NCBI RefSeq assembly: GCF_040581485.1
Contig: NC_090128.1
Location: 16,215,431-16,279,430, forward strand
Origin: Linepithema humile
Taxonomy: Eukaryota > Arthropoda > Insecta > Hymenoptera > Formicidae
DNA length: 64,000 nucleotides
Reading direction: 5' to 3'
Part shown: positions 63,954 to 64,000 of the stretch, piece after piece
Position numbering within the stretch: the first letter of the stretch is position 1
How the letters are laid out: each line of letters starts with the position of its first letter
Made by a program: the position numbers and the translations under genes
The notes under the pieces: generated by a model
Databases searched by the model: none
What the model saw: the letters and a program-made list of their open reading frames with translations, nothing else
What the model was told of the DNA's origin: nothing

Positions 63954-64000
63954 TATTATTTTCTCTCTTGTGTTTTAATCCGTCGCCCTGTCTATAATTC

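Larger units (their letters stand above)
57530..64000 (-). mobile_element. Polinton/Maverick-like (adintovirus-like) element, right end outside window
   Basis: Seven minus-strand genes packed with overlaps or short gaps: unknown (63953-63057), integrase (63060-61927), putative penton-like protein (61976-61044), basic pVI/pX-like protein (61014-60409), putative major capsid protein (60379-59042), putative RNase-H-fold protein (58967-57879) and adenain-like protease (58009-57533). Retroviral-type integrase plus adenain-type protease plus capsid-like genes is the hallmark of Polintons. PolB and the packaging ATPase are not seen and could lie beyond 64000. Base composition is more balanced than the AT-rich flank. 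Confidence 0.85.

Overview
This window looks like a transposon-dense, AT-rich stretch of an insect genome, most likely a hymenopteran (ant-like). That assignment is an inference from the families present: R1-clade and Jockey-clade LINEs, a THAP-domain P element, several hAT families, tRNA-derived SINEs, foldback elements, LTR fragments and a Polinton/Maverick-like (adintovirus-like) element. I see no intact ordinary host gene. The only host-like gene is a broken HECT-type ubiquitin ligase.

The layout is a set of nested insertions that can be unpacked through target-site duplications (TSDs). (1) 1-6.09 kb: a LINE ORF1/endonuclease fragment whose 5' flank carries an 8-bp-TSD MITE (773-1872), joined to a 5'-truncated Jockey LINE on the minus strand (3058-5760). 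The Jockey copy is split by a 1,670-bp foldback element (3617-5286, TSD TTA). (2) 6.09-17.9 kb: the 3' end of an R1-like LINE, split by a P element (6243-17123, TSD GCCAAGAC). The P element is split in turn by a solo LTR (8629-10569, TSD AACT) and by an RNase-H-bearing LINE (11192-16271, 13-bp TSD). (3) 17.9-36.8 kb: a Jockey endonuclease fragment (minus) split by a near-full-length R1-like LINE (17994-36330, TSD TCTGGGATCTT). This LINE carries tandem 5' UTR repeats, an inverted copy of its own family, a hAT element (21465-26733), a second foldback with tRNA-like sequences (27021-28113), a foreign segment where the endonuclease should be, and a small hAT deletion derivative (34686-35032).

(4) 37.3-54.8 kb: a HECT E3 ligase pseudogene exploded by two insertion clusters. 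One is a DDE-type element with long terminal inverted repeats (TIRs) (37735-40816) next to a solo LTR (40830-49160), which contains a 6,994-bp hAT element (41018-48011) with 1.3-kb TIRs. The other is a 3,958-bp element with TSD TGCA (50311-54268). (5) 54.8-57.5 kb: a hAT remnant, a tRNA-derived repeat and a 112-bp tandem repeat. (6) 57.5-64 kb: seven compact, partly overlapping minus-strand genes of a Polinton-like element: integrase, adenain-like protease, putative capsid proteins, a basic pVI/pX-like protein, a putative RNase-H-fold protein and one unknown. The element runs off the right edge.

The most novel candidate is in the 6,994-bp hAT element. Divergently from a transposase broken by only one stop codon, it carries a three-exon gene (43140-42488, minus) with consistent splice phases. 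The predicted 139-aa protein has a glutamine-rich half and an RGG-rich half. A second candidate is the unclassified DDE element at 37.7-40.8 kb, with repeated ATGGCGGATCC-type subterminal motifs that recur at 30.7 kb. All calls come from reading the sequence; no database search was possible.
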